Part shown: one piece after another, positions 8,897-18,610 of the stretch
How positions within the stretch are numbered: position 1 is the first letter of the stretch
Layout: each line of letters starts with the position of its first letter
Source: Parcubacteria group bacterium
GTDB lineage: Bacteria > Patescibacteriota > Minisyncoccia > Phycocordibacterales > Phycocordibacteraceae
Direction of reading: 5' to 3'
DNA length: 39,787 nt
Assembly (NCBI GenBank): GCA_028286825.1
Contig: JAQBQV010000022.1
Span: 1-39,787, forward strand
Notes under the pieces: generated by a model
Seen by the model: the letters and a program-made list of their open reading frames with translations, nothing else
Told to the model about the DNA's origin: nothing
The model's database searches: none
Translations under genes and position numbers: made by a program

Positions 8897-11068
8897 TTAC
8901 GGAATCTCTGTAGGTGGGGGTGTTTCATACGTGTAGGAAAGCGGAACGGGAAGCATTTGCCCGCCAGTAAAGAGTTCTGGATGGGTAGAATACCAATACT
9001 GAAGGCCATATTCCCAATAAGCAAACTGAGGGTCATTTGAAGGATTTGAAGGTGGAGGTCCTTGGGGATTCGTCCTATCAGTCCAGTAGAGAAGGTCGTG
9101 AGGAATCACGCTACCTGACGCGTCTGGGATTTGCCACGCTCCTTGTAGCATCGCAGGAACGGTTGAGGGTATAGGGTCAGCCTCGGCAAAATACGCTTTT
9201 GGATATTTGGAAAGGGCGTACGCCATAATTTCATGCCACATAGGAACGGCAATAAATCCAGCGATACTTTTAACCATCGGTGAGTTGTCATTATTACCAA
9301 CCCACACACCCATAGTGATTGAGGGGCTATATCCTACCGTCCAGGCATCTCGAGTATCGTTTGTGGTACCAGTTTTCACAGCTACATCGTAATTCGGGAA
9401 TGAAAGAGGAGAATTAAGTGCATATTCAGGCACACGCGCAGGTGCATCTGAAAGCATTGCAGACATACCTCGCGCGATATTTGCTGGGATAACACTTGTC
9501 GGTTGGGGTGTGTATTTAGTAAGAATCACACCTTGCGCATCAGCAACTTCAAGAATACCGGTTGGGGGATTGCGCACACCATCATTGGCAAATACAGAGT
9601 ATGCGCTTGTGAGATCGAGTAGTTTCACCTCACCACCTCCAAGTACGAGTGTAAGGCCATACTGCGCAGGATCACCAAGTGTTGCCAACCCAAACGATTT
9701 CGCAAAGTTAATAGCATTGCGTACCCCCATGAGATAGAGCACCTTCACAGCGGGTATGTTTATTGACTGAGCAAGCGCCGTCTCAAACGTCATAGGGCCG
9801 CGGAAATTGTTATCAAAATTACCTGGAGCGTAACAGGGGGCTGTGTGATTGTTGATATCTGAAGGTTTACACGCAGTTGAGAATTGTGTTGGTGTATCAA
9901 ACACAACAGTGTCGCGCGTGTAGCCACGCATAAGTGCGAGAGAGTAAATAAACGGCTTCATTGTTGATCCTGGCTGGCGTGTTGAGAGTGTGGCATTGTA
10001 CTGACCGTCTATCGTTTTATCAAAGAAATTACGTGAACCAACCATTGCGAGGATTTGGCCTGTCGCTGGTTCGATAGCTACCAATGAAGCGTTGGTAGCT
10101 TTGAATTTTTTCACGTTTTCAAGCGCATATTTATTCAATATTCCCTCTGCTTTCACTTCGAGATCTGCATCGAGGGTAGTAGTTACTTTGAGTCCTGATA
10201 TAAGCGCCTGTGCGCCGAATTGCTGTTCGAGTTGGTTGAGAATATAAAATACAAAATGAGGAGCAATGATGGCATTTTGCCCCGCTGGCGAGAATGTCAC
10301 TTTTTCATTTTGTGCAGAACCATACGCAGCATCATCGATAAAGCCAAGTGTGTGCATTCGCTCTAGCACTAAGTTTTTACGAGCATCGAGTTCGGTCAAA
10401 TGAGTCCCATACGGTGAGTAGTACGACGGGGCTTGGATCATAGCTGCAAGATACGCAGCTTGTGCAAGGGTAAGATCTTTGGCAGGTGAACCGAAATACG
10501 CCTCAGAGGCAGACTCAATTCCATATAGTGTCCCGCCATAGGGAATATTATTCAGATACGTTTCGAGAACTTGATCCTTTGAATAAACCTGTTCGAGCTT
10601 AATAGCTAAAATCCACTCATTAATTTTTCGCACAACACTCTTCTTGGTAGTCAGGAGTTCATTCTTTACCACCTGCTGCGTTATAGTTGATCCACCTTGT
10701 GAAAGCGCGCCACCGAGCACATCGACAAGTACCGCTCGGATGATTGAACTGAAGCGGATACCCCCATGTTGATAGAAACTTGAATCCTCAATAGCGATAG
10801 TCGCATTGATGGTGTGTGGAGAAATAGCCGTAAGCGGTACCACATTGCGCTTGGCGTCGCGGTTATAGTCATAAAGGAGTACTTGACCAGTGCGGTCATA
10901 AATTTTGGTCGATTGATCAATTTGGCGAGAGGCAAAGGAGCTAATATCAGGCACAGGACTAAGGGAGAGGTCAATAAGGACCCCACCCACAATGAAAAAA
11001 CCAAGCCCGAGGAGGCTGAGTGTGATCAGAAGGGTAGTATGTCGCCACGAAGAGTGCGCGAGATCCAT
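8897..11068 (-). CDS. Class A penicillin-binding protein (PBP1A-type)
   Basis: EDSSFYQHGG...QGGSTITQQVVKNELL transglycosylase motifs; RQPGSTMKPFIYSLAL (SxxK) and VKTGTTNDTRDAWTVGYSP (KTG). Confidence 0.95.
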   Translation of the reverse strand: MDLAHSSWRHTTLLITLSLLGLGFFIVGGVLIDLSLSPVPDISSFASRQIDQSTKIYDRTGQVLLYDYNRDAKRNVVPLTAISPHTINATIAIEDSSFYQHGGIRFSSIIRAVLVDVLGGALSQGGSTITQQVVKNELLTTKKSVVRKINEWILAIKLEQVYSKDQVLETYLNNIPYGGTLYGIESASEAYFGSPAKDLTLAQAAYLAAMIQAPSYYSPYGTHLTELDARKNLVLERMHTLGFIDDAAYGSAQNEKVTFSPAGQNAIIAPHFVFYILNQLEQQFGAQALISGLKVTTTLDADLEVKAEGILNKYALENVKKFKATNASLVAIEPATGQILAMVGSRNFFDKTIDGQYNATLSTRQPGSTMKPFIYSLALMRGYTRDTVVFDTPTQFSTACKPSDINNHTAPCYAPGNFDNNFRGPMTFETALAQSINIPAVKVLYLMGVRNAINFAKSFGLATLGDPAQYGLTLVLGGGEVKLLDLTSAYSVFANDGVRNPPTGILEVADAQGVILTKYTPQPTSVIPANIARGMSAMLSDAPARVPEYALNSPLSFPNYDVAVKTGTTNDTRDAWTVGYSPSITMGVWVGNNDNSPMVKSIAGFIAVPMWHEIMAYALSKYPKAYFAEADPIPSTVPAMLQGAWQIPDASGSVIPHDLLYWTDRTNPQGPPPSNPSNDPQFAYWEYGLQYWYSTHPELFTGGQMLPVPLSYTYETPPPTEIP

Positions 11069-11091
11069 ATACCCCCTATGCTACCACTTAA

Positions 11092-11247
11092 TTATAAAAG
11101 GTCGGCAGGTTCGTCAGTGTCCTCTTCCACTTCATCCTCTTCTTCTGCCTCATCAGCCTGATCAATCACTCCATCAGCATCAAAGGCAGCCAGAATAGTA
11201 TCCGGGGTAGTAGTGCCATCCAATCCCTGTTCATCGTATTCGCTCAT
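11092..11247 (-). CDS. Small highly acidic hypothetical protein
   Basis: MSEYDEQGLDGTTTPDTILAAFDADGVIDQADEAEEEDEVEEDTDEPADLL between ruvC and the PBP gene. Confidence 0.5.
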   Translation of the reverse strand: MSEYDEQGLDGTTTPDTILAAFDADGVIDQADEAEEEDEVEEDTDEPADLL

Positions 11248-11305
11248 AAGAATATGTGTACCAAAAATAAATATTTCTGCAACCCGTTGCCTGATGGTGT
11301 GTGGA

Positions 11306-11782
11306 TTAGTGATTTCTAGGAGCCATCGCAAGTCCAGTTATCCCTATAGCAATCGCATCAAGCTCATCATCGAGACGCTTTTTAACGGGAAGAGTAAGAA
11401 GACGAGGAATCATTTGAGCGACAGCGCTCTTACTTGAGCCGCCATAGCCTGTGACGGCAAGCTTTACCTGCTGCGGTGAACACTCAAGAACAGGAAGAGA
11501 AGCGAGCCCGACAGCAGCCAGGATGGCTCCGCGAGCCTCAGCCACGCCGATCGCCGTTTTTTTATTAATGCTAAAAAAAAGCGTTTCGATTGCAAACGCC
11601 GTTGGCGCGTATTCTGCAATTGCGTCAGTTACAGCCTTCGTTACTGCTGCAAGTCGCGTCTCGCGAAGCCCTTTCGGCGGTTGCACACAATCACTCATGA
11701 TGAGGACAGGTCGAGAAGGATCTCCCTCAATAACAGCAATGCCGAGCCTATCGTAGCCCGGGTCAATCGCCAGAATTCTCAT
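11306..11782 (-). CDS. ruvC: Holliday junction resolvase RuvC
   Basis: MRILAIDPGYDRLGIAVIEGD, IETLFFSINKKTAIGVAEARGAIL, DELDAIAIGI. Confidence 0.95.
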   Translation of the reverse strand: MRILAIDPGYDRLGIAVIEGDPSRPVLIMSDCVQPPKGLRETRLAAVTKAVTDAIAEYAPTAFAIETLFFSINKKTAIGVAEARGAILAAVGLASLPVLECSPQQVKLAVTGYGGSSKSAVAQMIPRLLTLPVKKRLDDELDAIAIGITGLAMAPRNH

Positions 11783-12317
11783 AGCCGCGAGCATTGGTGA
11801 ATATCTCTTGGACGTCGTCGTGTTCATCAAGCGCTTCAAGAATGGCGGTTAGTTTTTCTTCAGCTAGTCCAGAGACGTCACTCAGTGGTTCGTTTGGCAT
11901 AAATGTGCCGCCAGACTTTGTAAATGCCCAACTCGCTGCACCAGGGTTGGCGAGTTCAATACCTTGAAGGACGAGGAGGTGTTTGATCTCTTGGGTCGTA
12001 CGGTTCTTATTGTCAGTTAGCGCATCAACCATGATCGCGACGCCTCCAGGGCCATAAGCCTCATAGACCACCTGCTCAAGATTACCAGAATCTTTTGAAG
12101 TGCCTTTCGCAACGGCGCGCTCGATGTTTTCTTTAGGCATGTTTGCAGCCTTAGCACGTGCGATCACGACCGAGAGGCTCGGCGCAGAAAGCACTCCATT
12201 AGCCTTCTTTGACTCGAGGGTGATTAAGCGAGCGTACCGCGAGAAGACACGGCTCTTTGCCGAGTCAGTAACCGCTTTCTGACGCTTGATTTGAGACCAC
12301 TTACTATGTCCGGACAT
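11763..12317 (-). CDS. yebC: YebC/PmpR family protein
   Basis: MSGHSKWSQIKRQKAVTDSAKSRVFSRYARLI; short for the family (184 aa). Confidence 0.93.
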   Translation of the reverse strand: MSGHSKWSQIKRQKAVTDSAKSRVFSRYARLITLESKKANGVLSAPSLSVVIARAKAANMPKENIERAVAKGTSKDSGNLEQVVYEAYGPGGVAIMVDALTDNKNRTTQEIKHLLVLQGIELANPGAASWAFTKSGGTFMPNEPLSDVSGLAEEKLTAILEALDEHDDVQEIFTNARGYENSGD

Positions 12318-12334
12318 GCACGTACTATATCAAA

Positions 12335-13318
12335 CTAAGAAATCTTGAGATATTCTCGACCCTTGCTCGTCAAAATACGCCCGCGACTTGATCGCTCGAT
12401 GAAGCCAAGTCGGAGAAGGTACGGTTCATACATATATTCAACGGTGTCGGGGTCTTCGTGGAGGGCTGCAGCAAGGGCTCTAACCCCGGCCGGACCACCG
12501 CGGAAGCCAACAGCAAGCGTGTCTAAGTATCGTCTATCGTCTTTTGTGAGGCCGTAGGTATCAATACCAAAAAGCTGGCACGCTTCGTCACAAAGCTCAG
12601 CGGAGAGTGGTCGCTCGTGCACCTCTGAGAAGTCGCGCACGCGTTTAAGGAGCGCATTGGCTACGCGCGGAGTGGCGCGACTGCGAGCAGCGATGCGGTC
12701 GATGACTTCTTCTGGAGCGGAAAGGCCGAGTCGTATCGCGGAGCGACGAATGATGTCTCGCAAATCGCTTTCATTGTAAAAATCGAGTTGATACACCCCT
12801 CCTCCAAAACGTGAGCGCAAAGGGCCAGAGAGCTCGGCAACACGGGTGGTTGCCCCGACAAGCATAAAGGGCGGGAGCGAAAGTTCTACAGTACGCGCCG
12901 ATGGTCCTTTACCAAGCACAATGTCTAGGTGACCTGACTCAAGAGCAGGGTAGAGGAGTTCCTCGATTTTTCTTGAGAGTCGATGAATCTCGTCGATGAA
13001 GAGAATTGTATTGGGCTCAAGGTTGGTCAAAATCGCAGCGAGGTCTCCTGCGCGTTCAATCGCCACACCCGAAGTTGTCTTTAAAGGCGCCTCGAGCGTG
13101 TGGGCGATCAAGTGAGCGAGTGTCGTCTTACCAACTCCTGGTGGGCCATAGAAAAGAATGTGTTCAGGAGCGCCGCCGCGTTTTTTAGCAGCGTCGATTG
13201 CAATGCGCACATTCGCTTTTACCTGCTTTTGCCCGATATAATCGTCCCATTTATCCGGCCGAAGTGCCGCATCAAGATTGAGCGAAATAGGGCTCACGCT
13301 GTCAGAAGGGCTTGACAT
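12335..13318 (-). CDS. ruvB: Holliday junction branch migration helicase RuvB
   Basis: LRPDKWDDYIGQKQVKANVRIAIDAAKKRGGAPEHILFYGPPGVGKTTLAHLIAHTL. Confidence 0.98.
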   Translation of the reverse strand: MSSPSDSVSPISLNLDAALRPDKWDDYIGQKQVKANVRIAIDAAKKRGGAPEHILFYGPPGVGKTTLAHLIAHTLEAPLKTTSGVAIERAGDLAAILTNLEPNTILFIDEIHRLSRKIEELLYPALESGHLDIVLGKGPSARTVELSLPPFMLVGATTRVAELSGPLRSRFGGGVYQLDFYNESDLRDIIRRSAIRLGLSAPEEVIDRIAARSRATPRVANALLKRVRDFSEVHERPLSAELCDEACQLFGIDTYGLTKDDRRYLDTLAVGFRGGPAGVRALAAALHEDPDTVEYMYEPYLLRLGFIERSSRGRILTSKGREYLKIS

Positions 13319-13401
13319 AAAATATATATGATGCTAACATTCTATCATAGTTTCGATTGCAGTATTACTGCGATACACGAGTTCTCTAAATCCTACTCAT
13401 A

Positions 13402-13533
13402 CTCCTCTAGGCAAGGCTTGACGGCTTCAGGCGTTTCCCCAAGGACTCTTTGGTCCGGTACGTAAGTATCGGCACTGCGGTACTCCTCAGGTGACTCGTC
13501 TACCCCGCATTTATGCGGGTTTTGCCTGGAGGA
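13402..13533 (+). ncRNA. Candidate structured non-coding RNA (strand assignment tentative)
   Basis: Long-range closing stem CCTCTAGGCAA / TTGCCTGGAGG encloses hairpins GCTTGA..TTCAGGC, GGACtctttgGTCC, CCGGTACgtaaGTATCGG and CCCGCAtttaTGCGGG(TTTT); upstream TTGACA 13312-13317, N17, TAACAT 13335-13340 on +. Confidence 0.45.
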
Positions 13534-13554
13534 TTATGGACGGGATTTTTGTTT

Positions 13555-15234
13555 TTAAATGCGTGGGAGATCGACGGTGCCAGAGAGCTCAGAAAGGGAA
13601 GTGACGCCTTCAAGTACTTTAATAATGCCGTCTTGGGCCATGGTGGGGTAACCTTGTTTAGTCACAAGCTTCGCAATTTCGTTTTCAGCTGGATTGTCCC
13701 GGAGGAAGGTTGAAAGTTCGTCATCCATAAAAATCGCCTCATACAGGCCGACACGCCCATGGTAGCCGGTCTCTTCGTCGCTCGTGGGAGCTGGTTCCCA
13801 GACCGTTTCTCTGTTGGTAGGAATAAGTGTTCGGTCCGTAAGACTTTCAAGCGCTTTTTCTATCATTTTCTTTTCGGCGTCCGTAAGCGGGCGTTCTTTT
13901 CGTTTCTCTGGGTCGAGTTTACGCACCAGTCGCTGTGCCATCGAGACCGTCACTGCCGAGCCAAATGACTTCGGATCAGCGCCGAGGTCAACAAGCCTCG
14001 GGAAGGTGCCAGCCGCATCATTAGTGTGAAGGGTGGAAAAGACAAAGTGGCCCGTGAGCGCGGCTTGAATGGCGATGTCGGCGGTTTCACTATCACGAAT
14101 TTCACCAACCATGATGATGTCGGGATCTTGGCGCACTATTGAGCGCAGCCCTTCAGAGAAGGTGTATTTAGTACCCTCTACCTGTGTTTGAACAATGCCG
14201 TCGAGGTGATATTCGATTGGGTCTTCAATGGTTATGATTTTCATCTCAGGTGAGTGGATCTCGCGGAGAAATGAGTAGAGAGTGGTCGTCTTACCGCTCC
14301 CTGTTGGTCCTGTGGTGAGGAGCATGCCGTTTGGACGGCGAATCTCTTCTTCAAGCCTAGCCAAAAGCTTCGGGTGGATACCGAGCTCTTTGTAGGAAAC
14401 CATTGTTGCTCTGGGGTCGAGAATACGAAGCACAATCGACTCGCCTGAAATGCCAGGGATGAACGACGCACGAATTTCGATTTGAGTATCGCCCTTAGCA
14501 ATACTGAATCGCCCGTCTTGTGCCTGGTTGGTCACATTAAGCTTCACACCCGAGAGGAGTTTGATGCGCGAGTTGAGTTGATGGTACGTTACTGGGTCGA
14601 AGTGGCAGGTGTCAGCGAGTAAACCGTCGATGCGTAGGCGCAGAAGTGCGCGATCTTCGGATGGCTCAAAGTGGAGATCAGAGGCGCGAAGCGCAAAGGC
14701 GCCCGCAAAGACGATTTCAAGCATATGCGAAATGCGATCAAAGGCCTTACTTGCAAGAGCCGTGTCGATTTCCTGCTGAATGGCGGTCTTTGTGCCGGCG
14801 CTGGCAATTTTTGAAAGCGTTGCTTCCTGAACGGTGAGCATGCCCGCGTGTGTCTGTACCGCAAGCGAGAGGTCGGCGTAACGTGCTTGGGCCTTATCGA
14901 GGCTCTTCTTTGAAACGAGGAACTGGTGGACCGTGAAGCCTCGTTCGCCTAGTTCGCTCATCAGTTTCTCGAGCGCGGGGTTGTTCGGATTGTGGACTGC
15001 AACTGAGAGCGCGTGCCCCGTCTTTTCAAAAGCCGCAACCTCAGCGGCACGAGCCGTTGCCTCAGGGATCACTCTGAGTGCGTCGCCATCGACCTCTTTA
15101 AGTGAGATATCGACGTACGTCATCCCGTATTTCTCAGAGAGAATACGAATTACATCTTCCTCCTCGCGCTCGCGCACCCGAGCGAGTTTGTCGTCGGTAG
15201 CACTGGTGTCAAACGGTAAATCCATACGGACCAT
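13555..15234 (-). CDS. pilB: Type IV pilus assembly/type II secretion ATPase PilB/GspE
   Basis: GMLLTTGPTGSGKTTTLYSFL, ITIEDPIEYHLDGIVQTQV, SIVRQDPDIIMVGEIRDSETADIAIQAALTGHFVFSTLHTNDA; start placed at ATG 15234 (or 15225). Confidence 0.93.
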   Translation of the reverse strand: MVRMDLPFDTSATDDKLARVREREEEDVIRILSEKYGMTYVDISLKEVDGDALRVIPEATARAAEVAAFEKTGHALSVAVHNPNNPALEKLMSELGERGFTVHQFLVSKKSLDKAQARYADLSLAVQTHAGMLTVQEATLSKIASAGTKTAIQQEIDTALASKAFDRISHMLEIVFAGAFALRASDLHFEPSEDRALLRLRIDGLLADTCHFDPVTYHQLNSRIKLLSGVKLNVTNQAQDGRFSIAKGDTQIEIRASFIPGISGESIVLRILDPRATMVSYKELGIHPKLLARLEEEIRRPNGMLLTTGPTGSGKTTTLYSFLREIHSPEMKIITIEDPIEYHLDGIVQTQVEGTKYTFSEGLRSIVRQDPDIIMVGEIRDSETADIAIQAALTGHFVFSTLHTNDAAGTFPRLVDLGADPKSFGSAVTVSMAQRLVRKLDPEKRKERPLTDAEKKMIEKALESLTDRTLIPTNRETVWEPAPTSDEETGYHGRVGLYEAIFMDDELSTFLRDNPAENEIAKLVTKQGYPTMAQDGIIKVLEGVTSLSELSGTVDLPRI

Positions 15235-15267
15235 TCTAGCACCAGGCATCAGGGTTTTCTGCCGTAC

Positions 15268-15297
15268 TTGACAAAACACCATGAATGGTATTATAAT
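15268..15297 (+). promoter_or_regulatory. Consensus sigma70 promoter TTGACA-N18-TATAAT
   Basis: TTGACA 15268-15273 and TATAAT 15292-15297, upstream of the lipoprotein ORF. Confidence 0.75.
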
Positions 15298-15348
15298 GTA
15301 TTTATAGCTGCCGAATATCTCGACAGCACGCATCCCACAGGGGGAATC

Positions 15349-15696
15349 ATGGTTCGCACCGTTATTGCAGCTCTTTTTGGAACTTGCCTCATCGGATGCG
15401 CCGGCGCACCGCAAACGCGCTACCTCGTTGTTGAAAAGACCACGACGCGCGATTGCATCGAAGTCTCCGGCAAACGCATGTGTGAAGAGTCGCCGCGCAA
15501 TGCGGACTTCACGCTGCGGCCGTCGGACCAAGCGCAAGCGGCGGTACGTTTCGGCCTATCGCAAAGCCCGTGCATCGCGCCCTACGTGTGGACCGGCGCA
15601 GGTCTCTTCGGTGGATGCCAAATGCTCGGTTTTCCAGGCGTGGGGTCGAACGGCTCCTCAACGGTGATTTTCAATTTCGGACATCATCACCGTTAA
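15349..15696 (+). CDS. Small lipoprotein, unknown function
   Basis: MVRTVIAALFGTCLIGCAGAP lipobox; GGGGGAATC before ATG; own promoter and terminator. Confidence 0.7.
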   Translation: MVRTVIAALFGTCLIGCAGAPQTRYLVVEKTTTRDCIEVSGKRMCEESPRNADFTLRPSDQAQAAVRFGLSQSPCIAPYVWTGAGLFGGCQMLGFPGVGSNGSSTVIFNFGHHHR

Positions 15697-15718
15697 GCGC
15701 CAGCGACCGCTCCACCCT

Positions 15719-15759
15719 GTGCGCCTGACTCTTTCAAGAGGCAGGCGCACTTTCTTTTT
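15719..15759 (+). terminator. Rho-independent terminator
   Basis: GTGCGCCTGACTCTTtcAAGAGgCAGGCGCAC followed by TTTCTTTTT. Confidence 0.8.
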
Positions 15760-15777
15760 GGGCGGTACAATGAGGGG

Positions 15778-16215
15778 ATGGAAAAGGCGATTGCTAATCT
15801 TGAAGAGCTTGCTCAAGAAGCCGCACGGTTTGTGAACACTCTTGTCCAAAACCCACATAAAGCAACCCTCATTACACTCTCGGGCGAACTTGGGGCGGGG
15901 AAGACGGCGTTCACAAAAGCGGCAGCTAAGGCATGGGGAGTCGAACAAACCATTACGAGCCCTACCTTCGTTCTTGAAAAGATCTACGAACTCCCACTCG
16001 GCGCTGGTTTTAAAAAAATGATTCATATCGATGCATATCGTCTTGATGGTGGCGCCGATCTTGAGCCACTCGGTATCACTGAACTTATGCGAGACACCAA
16101 TAACGTCATATTCTTTGAATGGCCGGAAAAGGTGAGTGATGCGCTCCCTGTGCCCACTGCTCACCTGACTTTTACCGTTGAGAATGATGGCACACGTAAA
16201 ATTACCTATGGCTAA
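15778..16215 (+). CDS. tsaE: tRNA threonylcarbamoyladenosine biosynthesis ATPase TsaE
   Basis: TLSGELGAGKTAFTKAAAKAWG...TSPTFVLEKIYE...MIHIDAYRL. Confidence 0.93.
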   Translation: MEKAIANLEELAQEAARFVNTLVQNPHKATLITLSGELGAGKTAFTKAAAKAWGVEQTITSPTFVLEKIYELPLGAGFKKMIHIDAYRLDGGADLEPLGITELMRDTNNVIFFEWPEKVSDALPVPTAHLTFTVENDGTRKITYG

Positions 16216-18610
16216 AGCTAGTGCTAGCAAAAAAAGAATCATTTTGCTTGATACGCATGCGATCATTCATCGTGCATATCATGCGCTCCCTGACTTCACG
16301 AGTCCAAGTGGGATACCGACGGGCGCCCTATACGGGCTTGTCGCTATGCTTCTTAAGATCATTACGGATTTGAAACCCGATTACATCATAGCCACCTTTG
16401 ATCTTGCGGGGCCAACGATCCGTCACGAAGCATATGCCGACTATAAGGGTACCCGCATGAAGACTGACGACGCTCTCTCGCTTCAGATAAACGAATCGCG
16501 CAAGGTATTTGAAGCGTTTTGCATTCCACTCTATGAGCGCGAAGGGTTTGAAGCAGACGATCTGCTCGGGACTATCGCTCACGAGCTTAAGAGCAAAAAA
16601 AACATAGATGTGATCATCGCTTCGGGAGATATGGACACGCTTCAGCTTGTGGATGATGAGCGGGTGCGCGTTTACACGCTCAAGAAGGGAATTAATGACA
16701 CCATTCTCTACGACGAAAAGGCTGTGCTTAGTCGCTTTGGTTTTTTACCTGAACTCATCCCTGATTTTAAAGGGCTTCGCGGTGACCCATCCGATAATAT
16801 CAAGGGCGTTCCGGGGATAGGAGAGAAGACGGCGACTGACCTCATTGTTAATTTCGGCAGTATAGAAAAAATATACAAGGAGCTTAAAAAAGGCGACGAG
16901 GCTTTTCTGGCAAAAGGAATCAAGGCACGCATGATTGGACTACTGAAGGAGCATGAAGAAGAAGCAAGATTCTCGAAATCCCTTGCGACCATTCGTCTCG
17001 ATGCTCCGATTGCCTTTACGCTTCCTGAGAAGCCATGGCAGGAAAATATTAGTCCTCAGAAGGTGTTTGCCATGTGCGACGAATACGGTTTCCGCACCCT
17101 TCGTGACCGCGTAAAAGCAATTTTAATGAAGACCTCGCCATTAGCCTCATTTCCCAATGAAAGTTCTGATACGTTACCTGAACCTGAAGATGAGGAATCG
17201 ATCGACGAGACCCGCCTGGCCGAGGCAAAGGTGATGCTATGGCTTATTGCATCAGAGTTTACGAACCCCTCTCTTGATGATGTGTATGCGTTTAGCAAGG
17301 AGAACGTTTTTGATGCTGCATATACAGAACTTGAGAAACAGATTGCAACGCTCGGTAGGGTCAAAGAAGTGTACGAGAATATTGAGAAGCCACTTGTGAG
17401 GATCGTGCGGGAAATGGGTGCACATGGCGTACTCATCGACCCTAGTGTGCTCAAGAAGCTCGCTACCGAGTACAACCAAGATTTGAAAGCGATCGAGAAG
17501 AAAATATACAAAGCGGCTGGTCACGAGTTTAACGTGAGCTCGCCTAAGCAATTGGGAGACGTGCTGTTTGATGAGCTCAAAATCGTTCCTGAAAAGCAGA
17601 AAAAAACAGCAGGAGGACAGCGCTCAACGCGCGAGAGTGAACTTGAGAAAATGCGCGAGATGCATCCCATCATCGATTACATCCTTGAGTATCGCGAACT
17701 TAAAAAGTTGCTCGGTACCTATATCGAGAACTTGCCACTTATGCTCGACAAAGAAAATCGGCTTCATGCGGAGTTTCTGCAGACAGGTGCAGTCACAGGG
17801 CGCATGGCCTCTCAAAACCCCGGCCTCCAGAACATCCCGATGCGCACGGAGCGTGGGCGGGCCATTCGACACGCTTTTGTCGCGCCCAAGGGTTCCACTT
17901 TACTGTCGCTCGATTACTCGCAGATCGAGCTTAGGATTGCTGCAATTCTCTCCGGTGATGAAAAACTGAGCGAGATTTTTAAGAGTGGTCGCGACGTGCA
18001 CACTGAGGTGGCAGCACAAGTTTTTCACGTGGCTCCTGATGCGGTTGATGCGGAAATGCGCCGACGAGCAAAGATCATCAACTTCGGTATTCTCTACGGC
18101 ATGGGCGTGAACGCGCTTCGCGCGCAATTGGGGTCAACAACAGCAGAAGCACATCAATACCTTGATGACTATTTCGCTACCTTTAAAACTCTCTCGGAGT
18201 ATTTAGAGAGCACAAAAGGCTTTGCGCGTAAGCACGGCTACACCGAGACGTTGTTTGGCCGCCGCCGCCAATTTCCCGAGATGAAATCATCACTTCCGTA
18301 CGTTCGCGCACAAGCAGAGCGCATGGCTTTGAACGCACCAATTCAAGGCACTCAGGCTGACATCATTAAAATGGCGATGGTTAGAATTGACGCGATGTTA
18401 GAGAAAGAAAAGGCAAAGGAGGACGCGCACCTCCTGCTGCAAGTTCACGACGAACTGGTGTTTGAGATTAAGAATGGTCGACTCGACGAATTGAGTGGCA
18501 AGATCAGAAAACTGATGGAGTCGGTCCTCACTGACGAGGAAACTAAAGGTGTGCCTGTAATTGCGACAATGAAGCAGGGCACCGATTGGGGCGCCATGCA
18601 GAAGGTATGA
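16208..18610 (+). CDS. polA: DNA polymerase I (5'-3' exonuclease + polymerase)
   Basis: IILLDTHAIIHRAYHALPDF exonuclease N-terminus; LSLDYSQIELRIAAILSGDE, RRRAKIINFGILYGMG, LLLQVHDELVFEI polymerase motifs. Confidence 0.96.
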   Translation: MAKASASKKRIILLDTHAIIHRAYHALPDFTSPSGIPTGALYGLVAMLLKIITDLKPDYIIATFDLAGPTIRHEAYADYKGTRMKTDDALSLQINESRKVFEAFCIPLYEREGFEADDLLGTIAHELKSKKNIDVIIASGDMDTLQLVDDERVRVYTLKKGINDTILYDEKAVLSRFGFLPELIPDFKGLRGDPSDNIKGVPGIGEKTATDLIVNFGSIEKIYKELKKGDEAFLAKGIKARMIGLLKEHEEEARFSKSLATIRLDAPIAFTLPEKPWQENISPQKVFAMCDEYGFRTLRDRVKAILMKTSPLASFPNESSDTLPEPEDEESIDETRLAEAKVMLWLIASEFTNPSLDDVYAFSKENVFDAAYTELEKQIATLGRVKEVYENIEKPLVRIVREMGAHGVLIDPSVLKKLATEYNQDLKAIEKKIYKAAGHEFNVSSPKQLGDVLFDELKIVPEKQKKTAGGQRSTRESELEKMREMHPIIDYILEYRELKKLLGTYIENLPLMLDKENRLHAEFLQTGAVTGRMASQNPGLQNIPMRTERGRAIRHAFVAPKGSTLLSLDYSQIELRIAAILSGDEKLSEIFKSGRDVHTEVAAQVFHVAPDAVDAEMRRRAKIINFGILYGMGVNALRAQLGSTTAEAHQYLDDYFATFKTLSEYLESTKGFARKHGYTETLFGRRRQFPEMKSSLPYVRAQAERMALNAPIQGTQADIIKMAMVRIDAMLEKEKAKEDAHLLLQVHDELVFEIKNGRLDELSGKIRKLMESVLTDEETKGVPVIATMKQGTDWGAMQKV

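Noticed and set aside
13555-15537. Full-length 660-aa ORF for pilB
   Set aside because: The first ~100 residues cross the intergenic promoter and part of the lipoprotein gene; the start was moved to 15234/15225.
16208-18610. Unusual polA lacking visible proofreading motifs in the middle domain
   Set aside because: A degenerate 3'-5' exonuclease domain is common in bacterial Pol I, so not reported as novel.
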